A stretch of 11,604 bases of DNA from JBDTMC01 sp039934475 (GCA_039934475.1 JBDTMC010000248.1:1-11604), one strand, 5' to 3'; positions 1 to 7,848 are shown, counted from the first letter of the stretch. A program made the numbers and translations. Notes: a model not told the origin generated them from the sequence alone.

Positions 1-722
1 GCGAAACGCTGGAACTGATTGCTTTTGAGAAAGCGGGGATTCTGAAGAGCGGCGTACCGGCGGTCTTTTCGGCACAGCACCCGGAGGCGGCGCGTGTACT
101 GGAAGAGCAAGCCAAGACCATCGGCTCGCCAGTGGAATGGGCTACGGGGTACCAGGTGGTGGAAGAAGACGCCGCGGGGAGCCGCCTGTGCGTCCGCGGA
201 ATCGAATTGGATTGTCCACTACCGGGGACGCACCAGGCGCAGAATGCAGCCACGGCGGCAGTGGCCCTGGCGCGGCTGGGAATAGCGCCGCAAGCAATTC
301 AAAAAGGCATTGCCGCAACGCGCTGGCCGGGGCGCCTGGAACTGGTGGCGCGCGAACCGGACATCTACCTCGATGGCGCGCACAATCCCGCCGGTGCGCG
401 CACGCTGCTCGGCTACATCCAACGTTTCCATACGGGCCGCAAGGTATGGATGATCTTCGGTGCCATGCGCGATAAGGCCATTGCCGAAATCGGTCAGATC
501 CTTTTCCCGGCGGCGTCGGAGATCGTGTTCACGGCGCCGGCGCAGAAGCGGTCCGTGGAGCCGGCGGGCCTGCTGGAACTGGGGCCCAGAAATGCCCGCG
601 TGGCATACGACGTGGCAGAAGCAATCGCAGTGGTTCGCGCTGAGGCTGCTCCGCAGGACGTGGTCTTTATCACCGGTTCGCTCTACCTGGTCGGCGAAGC
701 GAGGGCACTCCTCGTACAATAA
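1..722 (+). CDS. folC: Bifunctional folylpolyglutamate synthase/dihydrofolate synthase, C-terminal part (5' end outside window)
   Basis: Partial gene, open from the window edge (first full codon at 3) to a TAA at 720-722; 239 residues are visible. FolC adds glutamate to dihydropteroate and to folates in the cytoplasm, using ATP. The fragment opens with the Mur-ligase-like stretch IAFEKAGILKSGVPAVFS, typical of the FolC central domain. It then has the linker motif RWPGRLELV, the C-domain motif YLDGAHNPAGART and the terminal ITGSLYLVGEAR, all hallmarks of the family. FolC is usually about 420-450 residues, so roughly the first 180-200, including the ATP-binding P-loop, lie upstream. The stop is followed after 12 bases by plsC in the same frame and strand, suggesting an operon. 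No frameshift is seen in the visible part. The family assignment is firm; whether one or both activities are present cannot be judged from this half. Confidence 0.95.
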   Translation, partial: ETLELIAFEKAGILKSGVPAVFSAQHPEAARVLEEQAKTIGSPVEWATGYQVVEEDAAGSRLCVRGIELDCPLPGTHQAQNAATAAVALARLGIAPQAIQKGIAATRWPGRLELVAREPDIYLDGAHNPAGARTLLGYIQRFHTGRKVWMIFGAMRDKAIAEIGQILFPAASEIVFTAPAQKRSVEPAGLLELGPRNARVAYDVAEAIAVVRAEAAPQDVVFITGSLYLVGEARALLVQ

Positions 723-734
723 AGCTTTCGCCCG

Positions 735-1460
735 ATGAACAAATTGTCTCCGGGGCTGGTTCGCTCCGTTCTTATCACCGCACCTCTGATCATTCTCGCG
801 ACCATCGTCTATGGTTCCGTCAGTCTGCTTGTCTCCCTCTTCGACAAGAGCGGTGACCGGCAACTGATAGTGGCCCGGGCGTGGGCGCGGATGTTGCTGC
901 GCATCGGCGGCGTGCGGACGGTAATCGAAGGACTGGAGAAGATCGACCCGCGCGGCAGTTACGTTTTCGCGTCCAACCACGCCAGTTACATGGACACCCC
1001 GGTGGTGCTGGGTTTGATCCCGGTTCAGTTTCGCTTTCTCGCCAAGGAAGACTTATTTCGAATTCCGTTTCTAGGAACCCATTTGCGTAGCGCAGGTCAT
1101 ATTCCGGTGCCGAAACAGGACGCGCGCGCGGCGGTGCGCCTGATGAACGAGAGCGCGCGGATCATCCGCGAGCGTGGGATTTCTATGCTCGTATTTCCCG
1201 AAGGCGGGCGCACCGACGACGGCAATCTGCAGCGATTCCGCGAGGGTGCGGCGAACATTGCTATCAAAGCGGGAGTACCAATTGTGCCGATCACGCTGGA
1301 AGGCACACGCTCGGTTCTGCCCATGCATTCGGTGCACGTCCGTTCCGGCCGCGTGCGGCTGAAGATTTCCGATCCCATCCCGACGGCTGGTCTTACGCTG
1401 CACGACCGTGAGGCCTTGACCGATCAAGTACGTCTGAAAATCGTGGAGCTTCTTGGATGA
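735..1460 (+). CDS. plsC: 1-acyl-sn-glycerol-3-phosphate acyltransferase (PlsC/LPLAT family)
   Basis: 241 residues. Transfers an acyl chain to lysophosphatidic acid to make phosphatidic acid at the cytoplasmic face of the inner membrane. A hydrophobic segment at about residues 11-35 should anchor the protein. The catalytic HX4D motif is NHASYMD (H82, D87), and the acceptor-binding motif is FPEGGRT (residues 154-160; the usual form is FPEGTRS). Between them lie the conserved FLAKEDLFRIPFLG block and, further on, VPIVPITLEGT. Length matches the family. The ATG at 735 is the first start after the folC stop; it lacks a clear Shine-Dalgarno sequence, so translation may be coupled to folC 12 bases upstream. 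Its stop codon overlaps the start of the downstream amidohydrolase (ATGA). Acyl-chain or head-group specificity cannot be told from sequence; a related lysophospholipid acyltransferase is the alternative. Confidence 0.93.
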   Translation: MNKLSPGLVRSVLITAPLIILATIVYGSVSLLVSLFDKSGDRQLIVARAWARMLLRIGGVRTVIEGLEKIDPRGSYVFASNHASYMDTPVVLGLIPVQFRFLAKEDLFRIPFLGTHLRSAGHIPVPKQDARAAVRLMNESARIIRERGISMLVFPEGGRTDDGNLQRFREGAANIAIKAGVPIVPITLEGTRSVLPMHSVHVRSGRVRLKISDPIPTAGLTLHDREALTDQVRLKIVELLG

Positions 1461-2524
1461 AAACTGCCCTCACTTTCCTGCTCGTCCTGGCGCCGCTTGC
1501 GGCGCAGACGCCGCCCACCATGAGTGTGGAGGAGTTCGAGCCAAAATCGACGCTCGTTGTGCCGGCGCACCACCCCACACGGGCCAAGTTCCCGTTCATC
1601 GATATCCACATGCACCAGACGACGGGCTTCGACCAGTTGGTGAAGGACATGGACGGGCTGAACATGCAGATCATGGTGAGCAGCTTCGTCCGCGGCGGCA
1701 CTGGCGATCGTGTGAAGAAAGCGCTGGAAGGCATGAAGGCCTACCCGGGACGGTTCGCATTGATGGGCAACATCGATTACAACGGCCTCGACGATCCCGA
1801 CTATCCGGCACGCGCGGCGGCCCAGGTGGAGCAGGACATCAAGGCCGGCACCAAGGGACTGAAGGTGTGGAAAGACCTTGGCCTGATGTTGAAGGACAAG
1901 AATGGCAAGCGCATTCCAGTTGACGATCCACGGTTCGACCAGGTCTTTGAAGTCTGCGCGAAGTATAAGATCCCGGTACTGATCCACACGGCGGACCCAA
2001 AGCAGTTCTGGGAGCCGATGGACAAATACAATGAGCGCTGGCTGGAGCTGAAGACCCATCCGAATCGGGGTAACGTTCCAGAGGCGAGTTGGGAGCAGGT
2101 GATCGGCGAACAGCATCACCTGTTTGCGAAACATCCTAACACCATTTTCATCGCCGCTCACATGGGCTGGCTGGGCTTTGACCTCGGCCGCCTGGGGGCG
2201 CTGATGGACAAGCTACCGAACGTCTACGTGGAGCTGGCCGCGACGATTGTGGAACTGGGCCGGCAGCCCCGTGCGGCGCACGCCTTCTTCACCAAATACC
2301 AGGATCGCGTCCTATTCGGTAAAGACACATGGAAGCCCGAAGAGTACGGCACCTACTTCCGCGAAGTTGAGACTGCCGACGACTACTTCGACCACGAACG
2401 AAAGTATCAGGGCATGTGGAAGATCTACGCCATGGATCTTTCCGATGATGTCCTGAAAAAGCTCTATTACAAGAACGCTTTGAAGATTGTGCCGGGGTTG
2501 AGCAAGGAAGGCTTCCCGAAGTAG
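1457..2524 (+). CDS. Secreted metal-dependent amidohydrolase (amidohydrolase_2-type TIM barrel)
   Basis: 355 residues. The N-terminus is a Sec signal peptide (K2, hydrophobic 4-16, probable cleavage after LAA or AAQ near residue 17), so the mature enzyme should be periplasmic or outside. The amidohydrolase superfamily metal ligands are recognisable: the strand-1 HxH in FIDIHMH (H51, H53), H177 in PVLIHTAD, H235 in IAAHMGWLG and D290 in LFGKDTW. These fit a (beta/alpha)8 hydrolase or decarboxylase of the Amidohydro_2 group; the substrate cannot be inferred. The start overlaps the plsC stop by 4 bases (1457-1460), and GGAG at 1445-1448 lies 8 bases upstream, indicating translational coupling and co-transcription. 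The gene ends 10 bases before the stop of a convergent minus-strand gene. Uronate isomerase-like or decarboxylase activity is equally possible. Confidence 0.88.
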   Translation: MKTALTFLLVLAPLAAQTPPTMSVEEFEPKSTLVVPAHHPTRAKFPFIDIHMHQTTGFDQLVKDMDGLNMQIMVSSFVRGGTGDRVKKALEGMKAYPGRFALMGNIDYNGLDDPDYPARAAAQVEQDIKAGTKGLKVWKDLGLMLKDKNGKRIPVDDPRFDQVFEVCAKYKIPVLIHTADPKQFWEPMDKYNERWLELKTHPNRGNVPEASWEQVIGEQHHLFAKHPNTIFIAAHMGWLGFDLGRLGALMDKLPNVYVELAATIVELGRQPRAAHAFFTKYQDRVLFGKDTWKPEEYGTYFREVETADDYFDHERKYQGMWKIYAMDLSDDVLKKLYYKNALKIVPGLSKEGFPK

Positions 2525-2534
2525 AGCCGCAGCG

Positions 2535-2804
2535 CTACGACGGAAAGGCCTTTCCGCGATTGGAAACCAGAGCTTGCTTCACTCGCTTGGCAGCTTCGTC
2601 TTTGCGCCCCAGAGCGTAGGCGATCAGGCCGGCGTGGTATTCAAAGACAGGGTGGGACGAGGAAACAACCACCTGCTGGATGATGCGGTCTGCGTCGTGA
2701 TAGCGGCGGGTGCGATACATCTCCCACGCTACACTGTCGAAATGGTGGGCGTTTGGGGCACACTCCAGGCTCCCGGAGTCATGAATGGCATCACAGTACG
2801 TCAT
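2535..2804 (-). CDS. Small TPR-like protein, possibly the remnant of a larger TPR protein
   Basis: 89 residues from the ATG at 2804-2802 to TAG at 2537-2535. The start is chosen because AGGAAAGG (2809-2816 on the complement) lies 4 bases upstream; the reading frame extends to a TTG at 2882 but that start has no ribosome site. From about residue 26 the pattern fits two tetratricopeptide helices pairs: VAWEMYRTRRYHDADRIIQQ, then FEYHAGLIAYALGRKDEAAK and a final RVKQAL. Such W/Y, A-G, Y-A, A-A spacing is typical of the last repeats of long TPR proteins. There is no signal peptide or catalytic motif. The first 25 residues resemble nothing I recognise and contain two cysteines. It is convergent with the amidohydrolase and divergent from the aldo-keto reductase. 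It could be a true small adaptor protein, or a decayed C-terminal end of a larger gene that has gained a start; codon use looks like its neighbours. This is the only content of the 373-base gap between the amidohydrolase and the aldo-keto reductase. Confidence 0.6.
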   Translation of the reverse strand: MTYCDAIHDSGSLECAPNAHHFDSVAWEMYRTRRYHDADRIIQQVVVSSSHPVFEYHAGLIAYALGRKDEAAKRVKQALVSNRGKAFPS

Positions 2805-2808
2805 AGCG

Positions 2809-2816
2809 CCTTTCCT
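2809..2816 (-). promoter_or_regulatory. Ribosome binding site of the small TPR-like gene
   Basis: The complement reads AGGAAAGG, ending 4 bases before the ATG at 2804. It decides the start over the longer TTG-initiated frame, which has no such site, and it is the main argument that this small frame is translated. Confidence 0.55.
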
Positions 2817-2886
2817 AAACGGGCGTTCGTAGATAGAGACGCACCGGTAGAACCAATAGTTCGGAAGGACTAGAGTAAACAAATGC

Positions 2887-2890
2887 GAGG
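2887..2890 (+). promoter_or_regulatory. Ribosome binding site of the aldo-keto reductase
   Basis: GAGG is spaced 7 bases from the ATG at 2898. An in-frame ATG at 2883 lies upstream of this site and has no Shine-Dalgarno of its own, so 2898 is preferred; it also gives an N-terminus (MQKKTLGNSDLKITPLGVG) typical of the family. Confidence 0.6.
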
Positions 2891-2897
2891 ATCGGAT

Positions 2898-3863
2898 ATG
2901 CAGAAGAAAACACTAGGAAATAGCGATCTAAAAATTACGCCATTAGGCGTGGGAGCTTGGGCCATCGGAGGCAACGGCTGGGCCTTTGGCTGGGGTCCGC
3001 AGGACGATGACGATTCCATCGGCGCCATTCGAGCCGCGCTGGAAGCGGGCGTGAATTGGATTGACACGGCCGCCGTGTACGGACTTGGGCATTCCGAGGA
3101 AGTGGTGGCGCGGGCGTTGGAGGGTGTCGCGATAAAGCCTTATGTTTTCACCAAATGCGAGCGCGTTTGGGACGAGAACCGGCAAATCGGCAAGTCCCTA
3201 AAACGCGACTCCATCCGCCGTGAATGCGAGGCGAGCCTGCGCCGTTTGAAGCTGGACGTGATCGATCTCTATCAGGTCCACTGGCCGGAACCCGATGAAG
3301 ACATTGAGGAAGGCTGGACGGCAATGGCCGAACTGCAGCGCGAGGGTAAGGTCCGCTGGATTGGCGTATCGAATTTCAACGTCACGCAATTGAAACGCGC
3401 GCAGGCGATTGCGCCGGTAACGTCACTACAACCGCCCTATTCCATACTGTCGCCAGAGATTGAAGCCGAAATCCTTCCGTATTGTTTGGAGCAAGGGATC
3501 GGCACCATCGTCTATTCGCCGATGAAAAGCGGCCTGCTGACCGGAAAAATGACCCGCGAGCGCATTGCGAACATGCCGGCGGATGATTTCCGCCAGCGTA
3601 CCCCGCAGTTCAAGGAACCCCTGCTGACGCGGAATCTGGGCTTGGTGGAGCGGATGCGGGAGATTGGCGCCAAACATGGCCGCACGCCGGGTGAAGTGGC
3701 CATTGCGTGGACTCTGCGTCATCCCGCGGTGACGGCGGCTATTGTGGGCCTGCGCACGCCGGCGCAATTGGACGGCGTGGTTGGCGCGGCGGAGTTCCGC
3801 CTATCGGAAGCAGAAATTGAAGCCCTGACGGAGATCATGCGCCAGCCCGTGCCGGCGGTGTGA
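2898..3863 (+). CDS. Aldo-keto reductase
   Basis: 321 residues, the usual length for a single (beta/alpha)8 AKR. Soluble cytoplasmic NADPH-dependent reductase of aldehydes, ketones or sugars. The complete catalytic tetrad is visible: D56 in NWIDTAAVYG, Y61 in the same block, K86 in VFTKCERVW and H128 in DLYQVHWPEPD. The N-terminal LGNSDLKITPLGVGAWAIGG and the GHSEE block after Y61 are typical of the bacterial groups related to YajO/AKR11-13. Late in the protein, IVGLRTPAQLDGVVGA is the usual coenzyme-binding segment. Start 2898 is preferred over 2883 because GAGG sits 7 bases upstream. No signal peptide. It stands alone on its strand; its stop is only 3 bases from the stop of the convergent DUF1501 gene. 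Substrate is unknown. Confidence 0.94.
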   Translation: MQKKTLGNSDLKITPLGVGAWAIGGNGWAFGWGPQDDDDSIGAIRAALEAGVNWIDTAAVYGLGHSEEVVARALEGVAIKPYVFTKCERVWDENRQIGKSLKRDSIRRECEASLRRLKLDVIDLYQVHWPEPDEDIEEGWTAMAELQREGKVRWIGVSNFNVTQLKRAQAIAPVTSLQPPYSILSPEIEAEILPYCLEQGIGTIVYSPMKSGLLTGKMTRERIANMPADDFRQRTPQFKEPLLTRNLGLVERMREIGAKHGRTPGEVAIAWTLRHPAVTAAIVGLRTPAQLDGVVGAAEFRLSEAEIEALTEIMRQPVPAV

Positions 3864-3866
3864 CCT

Positions 3867-5294
3867 CTACACGAGCAGCTTTTTAACGACCTCGCCGCTG
3901 ACATCGGTGAGGCGGAAATCGCGGCCCATGTAGCGATAGGTCAACTTCGTGTGATCGAGACCAAGCTGGTGGAGGATTGTGGCCTGTAGGTCATGAACCT
4001 CCACCGGGTCTTCCGTGATTGTCAGTCCGAGGTCGTCGGTCTTCCCGATCACCTGGCCACCCTTGATACCGCCGCCTGCCATCCACATGCTGTAGCCGTT
4101 GGGGTGGTGGTCGCGGCCGGCGTTATCGGCCTCTTCAGGACGGCGGATTTCCGACATGGGCGTACGGCCGAATTCCCCGCCCCATACCACCAGTGTGTCC
4201 TTCAACATCCCGCGCTGCTTCAGATCCTTCAACAGGGCCGCAGTCGGTTGGTCCGTGGTGGCACACTGCTTCTTGATGCCTTTCGTCAATTCGCTGTGAT
4301 GATCCCAACTGGCGTGCATCAGCATGACGAAGCGGACACCCCGTTCTACCAGCCGGCGCGCCAGCAGGCAATTGGTGCCATACGTCTTCGTGGGCTCCTT
4401 GTCCACGCCATACATCTCACGCGTTTCAGCAGTTTCCTTTGAGAAATCGAGAAGATCCGGAGCCGACGACTGCATTCGGTAGGCCAGTTCGTAGGCCTGG
4501 ATGCGCGACGCGATTTCCATGTCTCCGGTGGAGGCCAGGTGATCTTGATTCAGTTCCTTCAGTGCATCCAACCGGGCGCGCTGGCTTTCGTTGGTGATGC
4601 CCTTCGGATTCGCCAGGTAGAGAATCGGTTCACCGGAATTGCGGAACGGCGTACCGGCGTAAGTCGACGGTAGAAACCCATTGGTGAAGTTGTCGGAACC
4701 AGCACTGGTTCCAACTCCCGAACTCAGCACGACGAACCCGGGCAAATCCCGGTTCTCGCTGCCCAGCCCGTAGGTGACCCACGAGCCCATTGATGGACGG
4801 CCGCCAATCATGTGGCCGCTGAACAGAAAGAGCTGGCCCGGGTGATGGTTGAACGCCTCCGTATGCATGGAGCGGATGAGGCTGATATCGTCGGCGCACG
4901 TGGCGGTGAAGGGTAGAAGCTCAGATAGCTCCATGCCGCAATCGCCGTGCTTTTTGAATTCGAACGGACTGCCAAGTACCGCCGCTGTGGGTTTGATGAA
5001 CGCCAGCTTCAGATCCTTGGTCATCGACGGCGGCAGCGGCTTGCCATTCCAGCGGCGCAACTCGGGCTTGGGATCGAACAAATCCATCTGGCTCGGCGCG
5101 CCCTCCATGAACATACAGATGATGTGCTTGGCGCGCGCTGGGAAATGGGGTTTGCGCGGTGCCAGCGGATCGTCTTCCGCGGCCAGGCCATCCTGCTGAA
5201 ACAACGACGCCAGTGCGGCCATGCCGATTCCACCGGCTGTACCCGTGAGAAATTTACGGCGCGACTGAAGAACCTTGAACTCTCGTGGCGACAT
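3867..5294 (-). CDS. DUF1501 family protein, Tat-exported
   Basis: 475 residues. The N-terminus carries a twin-arginine signal: SRRKFL at residues 11-16, then a weakly hydrophobic AGGIGMAALASLF run, so the folded protein is probably exported to the periplasm. The body matches the DUF1501 family throughout: ICMFMEGAPSQMDLFDPKPEL near residue 60, the histidine-rich MHTEAFNHHPGQ, FVMLMHASWDHHSELTKG, LVVWGGEFGRTP, RDHHPNGYSMWMAGGG, and the C-terminal LTYRYMGRDFRLTD. DUF1501 is thought to share the alkaline-phosphatase/sulfatase fold; its activity is not established. The start has AAGGGAG on the complement, 5 bases upstream and overlapping the preceding stop. The gene begins 2 bases after the stop of the DUF1549/DUF1553 gene, so the two are co-transcribed and probably act together. 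Length is normal and no defect is seen. Confidence 0.93.
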   Translation of the reverse strand: MSPREFKVLQSRRKFLTGTAGGIGMAALASLFQQDGLAAEDDPLAPRKPHFPARAKHIICMFMEGAPSQMDLFDPKPELRRWNGKPLPPSMTKDLKLAFIKPTAAVLGSPFEFKKHGDCGMELSELLPFTATCADDISLIRSMHTEAFNHHPGQLFLFSGHMIGGRPSMGSWVTYGLGSENRDLPGFVVLSSGVGTSAGSDNFTNGFLPSTYAGTPFRNSGEPILYLANPKGITNESQRARLDALKELNQDHLASTGDMEIASRIQAYELAYRMQSSAPDLLDFSKETAETREMYGVDKEPTKTYGTNCLLARRLVERGVRFVMLMHASWDHHSELTKGIKKQCATTDQPTAALLKDLKQRGMLKDTLVVWGGEFGRTPMSEIRRPEEADNAGRDHHPNGYSMWMAGGGIKGGQVIGKTDDLGLTITEDPVEVHDLQATILHQLGLDHTKLTYRYMGRDFRLTDVSGEVVKKLLV

Positions 5295-5296
5295 GG

Positions 5297-7825
5297 CTAC
5301 TCCCTTGTGATGAATTCGTCGAGGTTAAGCAGGACACTGGATACGGCCACCCAGGCTGCCATTTCTACCGGTTGCACGCCGCCAGGTAGGGAAACATAAC
5401 GTCCGGCGGCAGCCGAAGGATTCTTGTCCACAATCGCCTTCTCGCGAAGGAAGTACTTTTCCAAACCGTCAAGTTCCTTCGCCGAAGGCTGACGACCTAA
5501 TGATCGTTCAAACGCCTCCGCCGCACGCTGGCGGAAGGGCGCCGGTCCGTCAGAGAGGGACTCGTAAGCGAGTGCCGCGGCCGCCTCCATGAACACGGGA
5601 TCGTTCAGCAGGTTCAGCGCCTGCAGTGCGGTGTCGGAACGGTCCCGCTTACACTGGGGTTGCACCGTCTTCGGTCCATCGAAGTTCATCAGCATCGGGT
5701 AGGGCGTGCTGCGTTTGAGGAAGATGTACATGCCGCGCCGGTAGCGGTCGCGGCCGGTGCTTTCCTTCCAACCGGAGCTATCGTGCTGACCGTAGCCCAA
5801 TTCGGCTACGCCGGCGGGCTGCGGTGGGAAGATGCTCTTGCCCCCAACATCCGTGTTCAGTAAACCGCTGACGGCGAGCGCGGAATCGCGAACCAGTTCG
5901 GCCGGCAGCCGCACGCGGGACTGGCGCGCCAGCAGCGTGTTCGCCGGATCGCTGCTTTGCAGTTCCGGACGTTCCTTCGACGACTGCCGGTAGGCGCTCG
6001 AAATAACGATCTTCCGTACCATCCCCTTAACGCTCCAGCCGTTGTCGCGGAAGTCCGACGCCAGCCAGTCCAGCAGTTGCGGATGCGAGGGTGGGTCGCC
6101 GCGCGTACCGAAATCGTTCGGCGTCCGTACGATGGCTTGACCAAAAAGCTCCTGCCAGATCCAGTTCACAGCCACGCGCGGCGTCAGCGGATTCTCGTTC
6201 GATACAATCCACTTCGCCAGATCCAGCCGCGTCGCGTTCTTCGGGTCGGCAGGTTTCAGCGGCGGCAGAACCGCCAGAACATCCGGCTTCACCTCCGCAC
6301 CCAGGGCTTTGTAGTCGCCCTTCACACGGAGATAGCTCTGGTGGACACCCGGTTCTTCAACCACAGACATCGCCTGCGTCAACTGCGGGTACGAATTCTC
6401 CAGATCGCGCAATTTCGTGTCGAGTTCCTTGAATTTCACTTCCTCGTAGACCTTCGGGCCGACGGCGAAGTGGTAGTTGCGAATGAAGGAATTCACCAGC
6501 AGGTCCTCTTCCCGCTGAGTGCGTTTGGCGGCCGGGATGTGGATCATCTTCTGGCCGTCGCCCGATTCGGTAAGCTTCGCCAGGCAATCCCAAGCCAGAT
6601 CCCAGTCCGTCTCCTTGCCCGGGTTCGCTTCGGCGCGAATCATGTGCTCTTCCCATGGCGGCATCAGTTCGGGAACCTTGTATTCCTTCAGTAGCGCTTC
6701 GCGTTTAGCGCGATACTCGTCGTGTTTGGCGAGGTAGGGGCCCAGTTCGCCGGGCAGGGGCGCGTCAACTTCCACCTCATCCAGGTGATCGAAGAAGGCC
6801 ATCAACTGGTAGTGCTCTTTCTGCGAGATCGGGTCGAACTTGTGGTTGTGGCACTGGGCGCAGCCGGTGGTGAGCCCCAGCCAGGCGGTGGCCACCGTAT
6901 TGGATCGGTCAAGAGAGCTTTCGAACTGGAACTGCTTGTTGTCGATGCCGCCTTCGCGGTTGGTGAGCGTATTGCGGTGGAAGCCCACGGCGGCGCGCTG
7001 TTCGGCTGTGGCGTTGGGTAGCAGGTCGCCGGCAACCTGTTCGATCGTGAAGCGATCGAAGGGCATGTCCGCGTTGATGGCGTCGATGACGTAATCGCGG
7101 TAGCGCCATGCGTATGGCCGGGCCCAATCTTTCTCATAACCGTCGCTATCCGCGTACCGCGCGCGGTCCAGCCAGTGGCGGGCCCATTTTTCGCCGAAGT
7201 GGGGGGAGGCGAGGAGGCGCTCCACTTCACGTTCGTAGGCGTCCGGACGCGTATCGGCGGTAAACTCGCGCAGTTCTTCGACAGTAGGCGGCAGCCCGGT
7301 CAGATCGAGGCTCACGCGGCGCAACAGGGTGCGCTTGTCGGCTTCAGGAGACGGCTTGATCTTGTCCTTGTCCAGGCGCGCCAGGATGAACGAATCGATG
7401 GGGTTGCGCGCCCAGGAGTCATCCGAAGTCTTGGGGACTGCCGGATGGCTGACCGGCTGGAAAGCCCAATGCGTTGACTTCACGGGAGCCTGGGTAATGG
7501 CATCGGCCGGCCAGGTGGCGCCTTCGTCGATCCAAGTCTTTAAGGTCGCGATCTCTTCCGGCGACAGACGCTTGGGACCCGGCGGCATGGCGCGCAGACC
7601 CTTAGCACCGGTAATGCGATGAAAGAGGACGCTGTCGGCGCTTTTCCCAGGGACGACGACGGAGAGGGCGGCGTCGCGGCTATCCAGCCGCAACCCACTC
7701 ATTTGCTGCGCTGCACCATGGCAGCCCTGACAGCGGGATTTCAAGACAGGTTCGACATCCTTGCGGAAATCGACCGGCGCGGCAAGCGCGGCGAAAGCTA
7801 GTAAAAGTGGAAACAGATATCGCAT
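5297..7825 (-). CDS. Secreted cytochrome c-like PSCyt1/DUF1549/DUF1553 protein (PSD1 type)
   Basis: 842 residues from ATG 7825. The reading frame continues upstream to 7963, but 7825 is chosen because a Sec signal peptide starts there (MRYLFPLLLAFAALAA) and the likely promoter lies just upstream at 7849-7877. Domains in order: a cytochrome c-like PSCyt1 region at about 20-100 with heme motif CQGCH (C32, C35, H36); DUF1549 from about 141 (NPIDSFILARL) to about 350, containing DRARYADSDGYEKD and a second heme-type motif CAQCHNHKFDP (C322, C325, H326); a linker; and DUF1553 from about 533 (RLDLAKWIVS) to about 800, with NWIWQELFGQAIV and HPQLLDWLASDF. The family is known from Planctomycetes and some Acidobacteriota, and its substrate is unknown; electron transfer in the periplasm, perhaps linked to polysaccharide or aromatic breakdown, is speculation. 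The DUF1501 gene follows after 2 bases. Whether the second CxxCH binds heme is not known. Confidence 0.93.
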   Translation of the reverse strand: MRYLFPLLLAFAALAAPVDFRKDVEPVLKSRCQGCHGAAQQMSGLRLDSRDAALSVVVPGKSADSVLFHRITGAKGLRAMPPGPKRLSPEEIATLKTWIDEGATWPADAITQAPVKSTHWAFQPVSHPAVPKTSDDSWARNPIDSFILARLDKDKIKPSPEADKRTLLRRVSLDLTGLPPTVEELREFTADTRPDAYEREVERLLASPHFGEKWARHWLDRARYADSDGYEKDWARPYAWRYRDYVIDAINADMPFDRFTIEQVAGDLLPNATAEQRAAVGFHRNTLTNREGGIDNKQFQFESSLDRSNTVATAWLGLTTGCAQCHNHKFDPISQKEHYQLMAFFDHLDEVEVDAPLPGELGPYLAKHDEYRAKREALLKEYKVPELMPPWEEHMIRAEANPGKETDWDLAWDCLAKLTESGDGQKMIHIPAAKRTQREEDLLVNSFIRNYHFAVGPKVYEEVKFKELDTKLRDLENSYPQLTQAMSVVEEPGVHQSYLRVKGDYKALGAEVKPDVLAVLPPLKPADPKNATRLDLAKWIVSNENPLTPRVAVNWIWQELFGQAIVRTPNDFGTRGDPPSHPQLLDWLASDFRDNGWSVKGMVRKIVISSAYRQSSKERPELQSSDPANTLLARQSRVRLPAELVRDSALAVSGLLNTDVGGKSIFPPQPAGVAELGYGQHDSSGWKESTGRDRYRRGMYIFLKRSTPYPMLMNFDGPKTVQPQCKRDRSDTALQALNLLNDPVFMEAAAALAYESLSDGPAPFRQRAAEAFERSLGRQPSAKELDGLEKYFLREKAIVDKNPSAAAGRYVSLPGGVQPVEMAAWVAVSSVLLNLDEFITRE

Positions 7826-7848
7826 GGTTCCCAGTCCAGGCTGACCCG

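Noticed and set aside
219..980. 253-codon minus-strand open frame across folC and plsC
   Set aside because: Opposite two clearly recognised genes; composition (many Arg, His, Gln) is typical of an antisense shadow in GC-rich DNA, and no motif is recognised.
1424..2161. 245-codon minus-strand open frame opposite the amidohydrolase
   Set aside because: The plus strand carries all metal-ligand motifs of the amidohydrolase; the antisense frame has no recognisable domain.
5957..6694. 245-codon plus-strand open frame inside the DUF1549/DUF1553 gene
   Set aside because: Shadow of a strongly conserved coding region; Arg-rich and without a family match or ribosome site.
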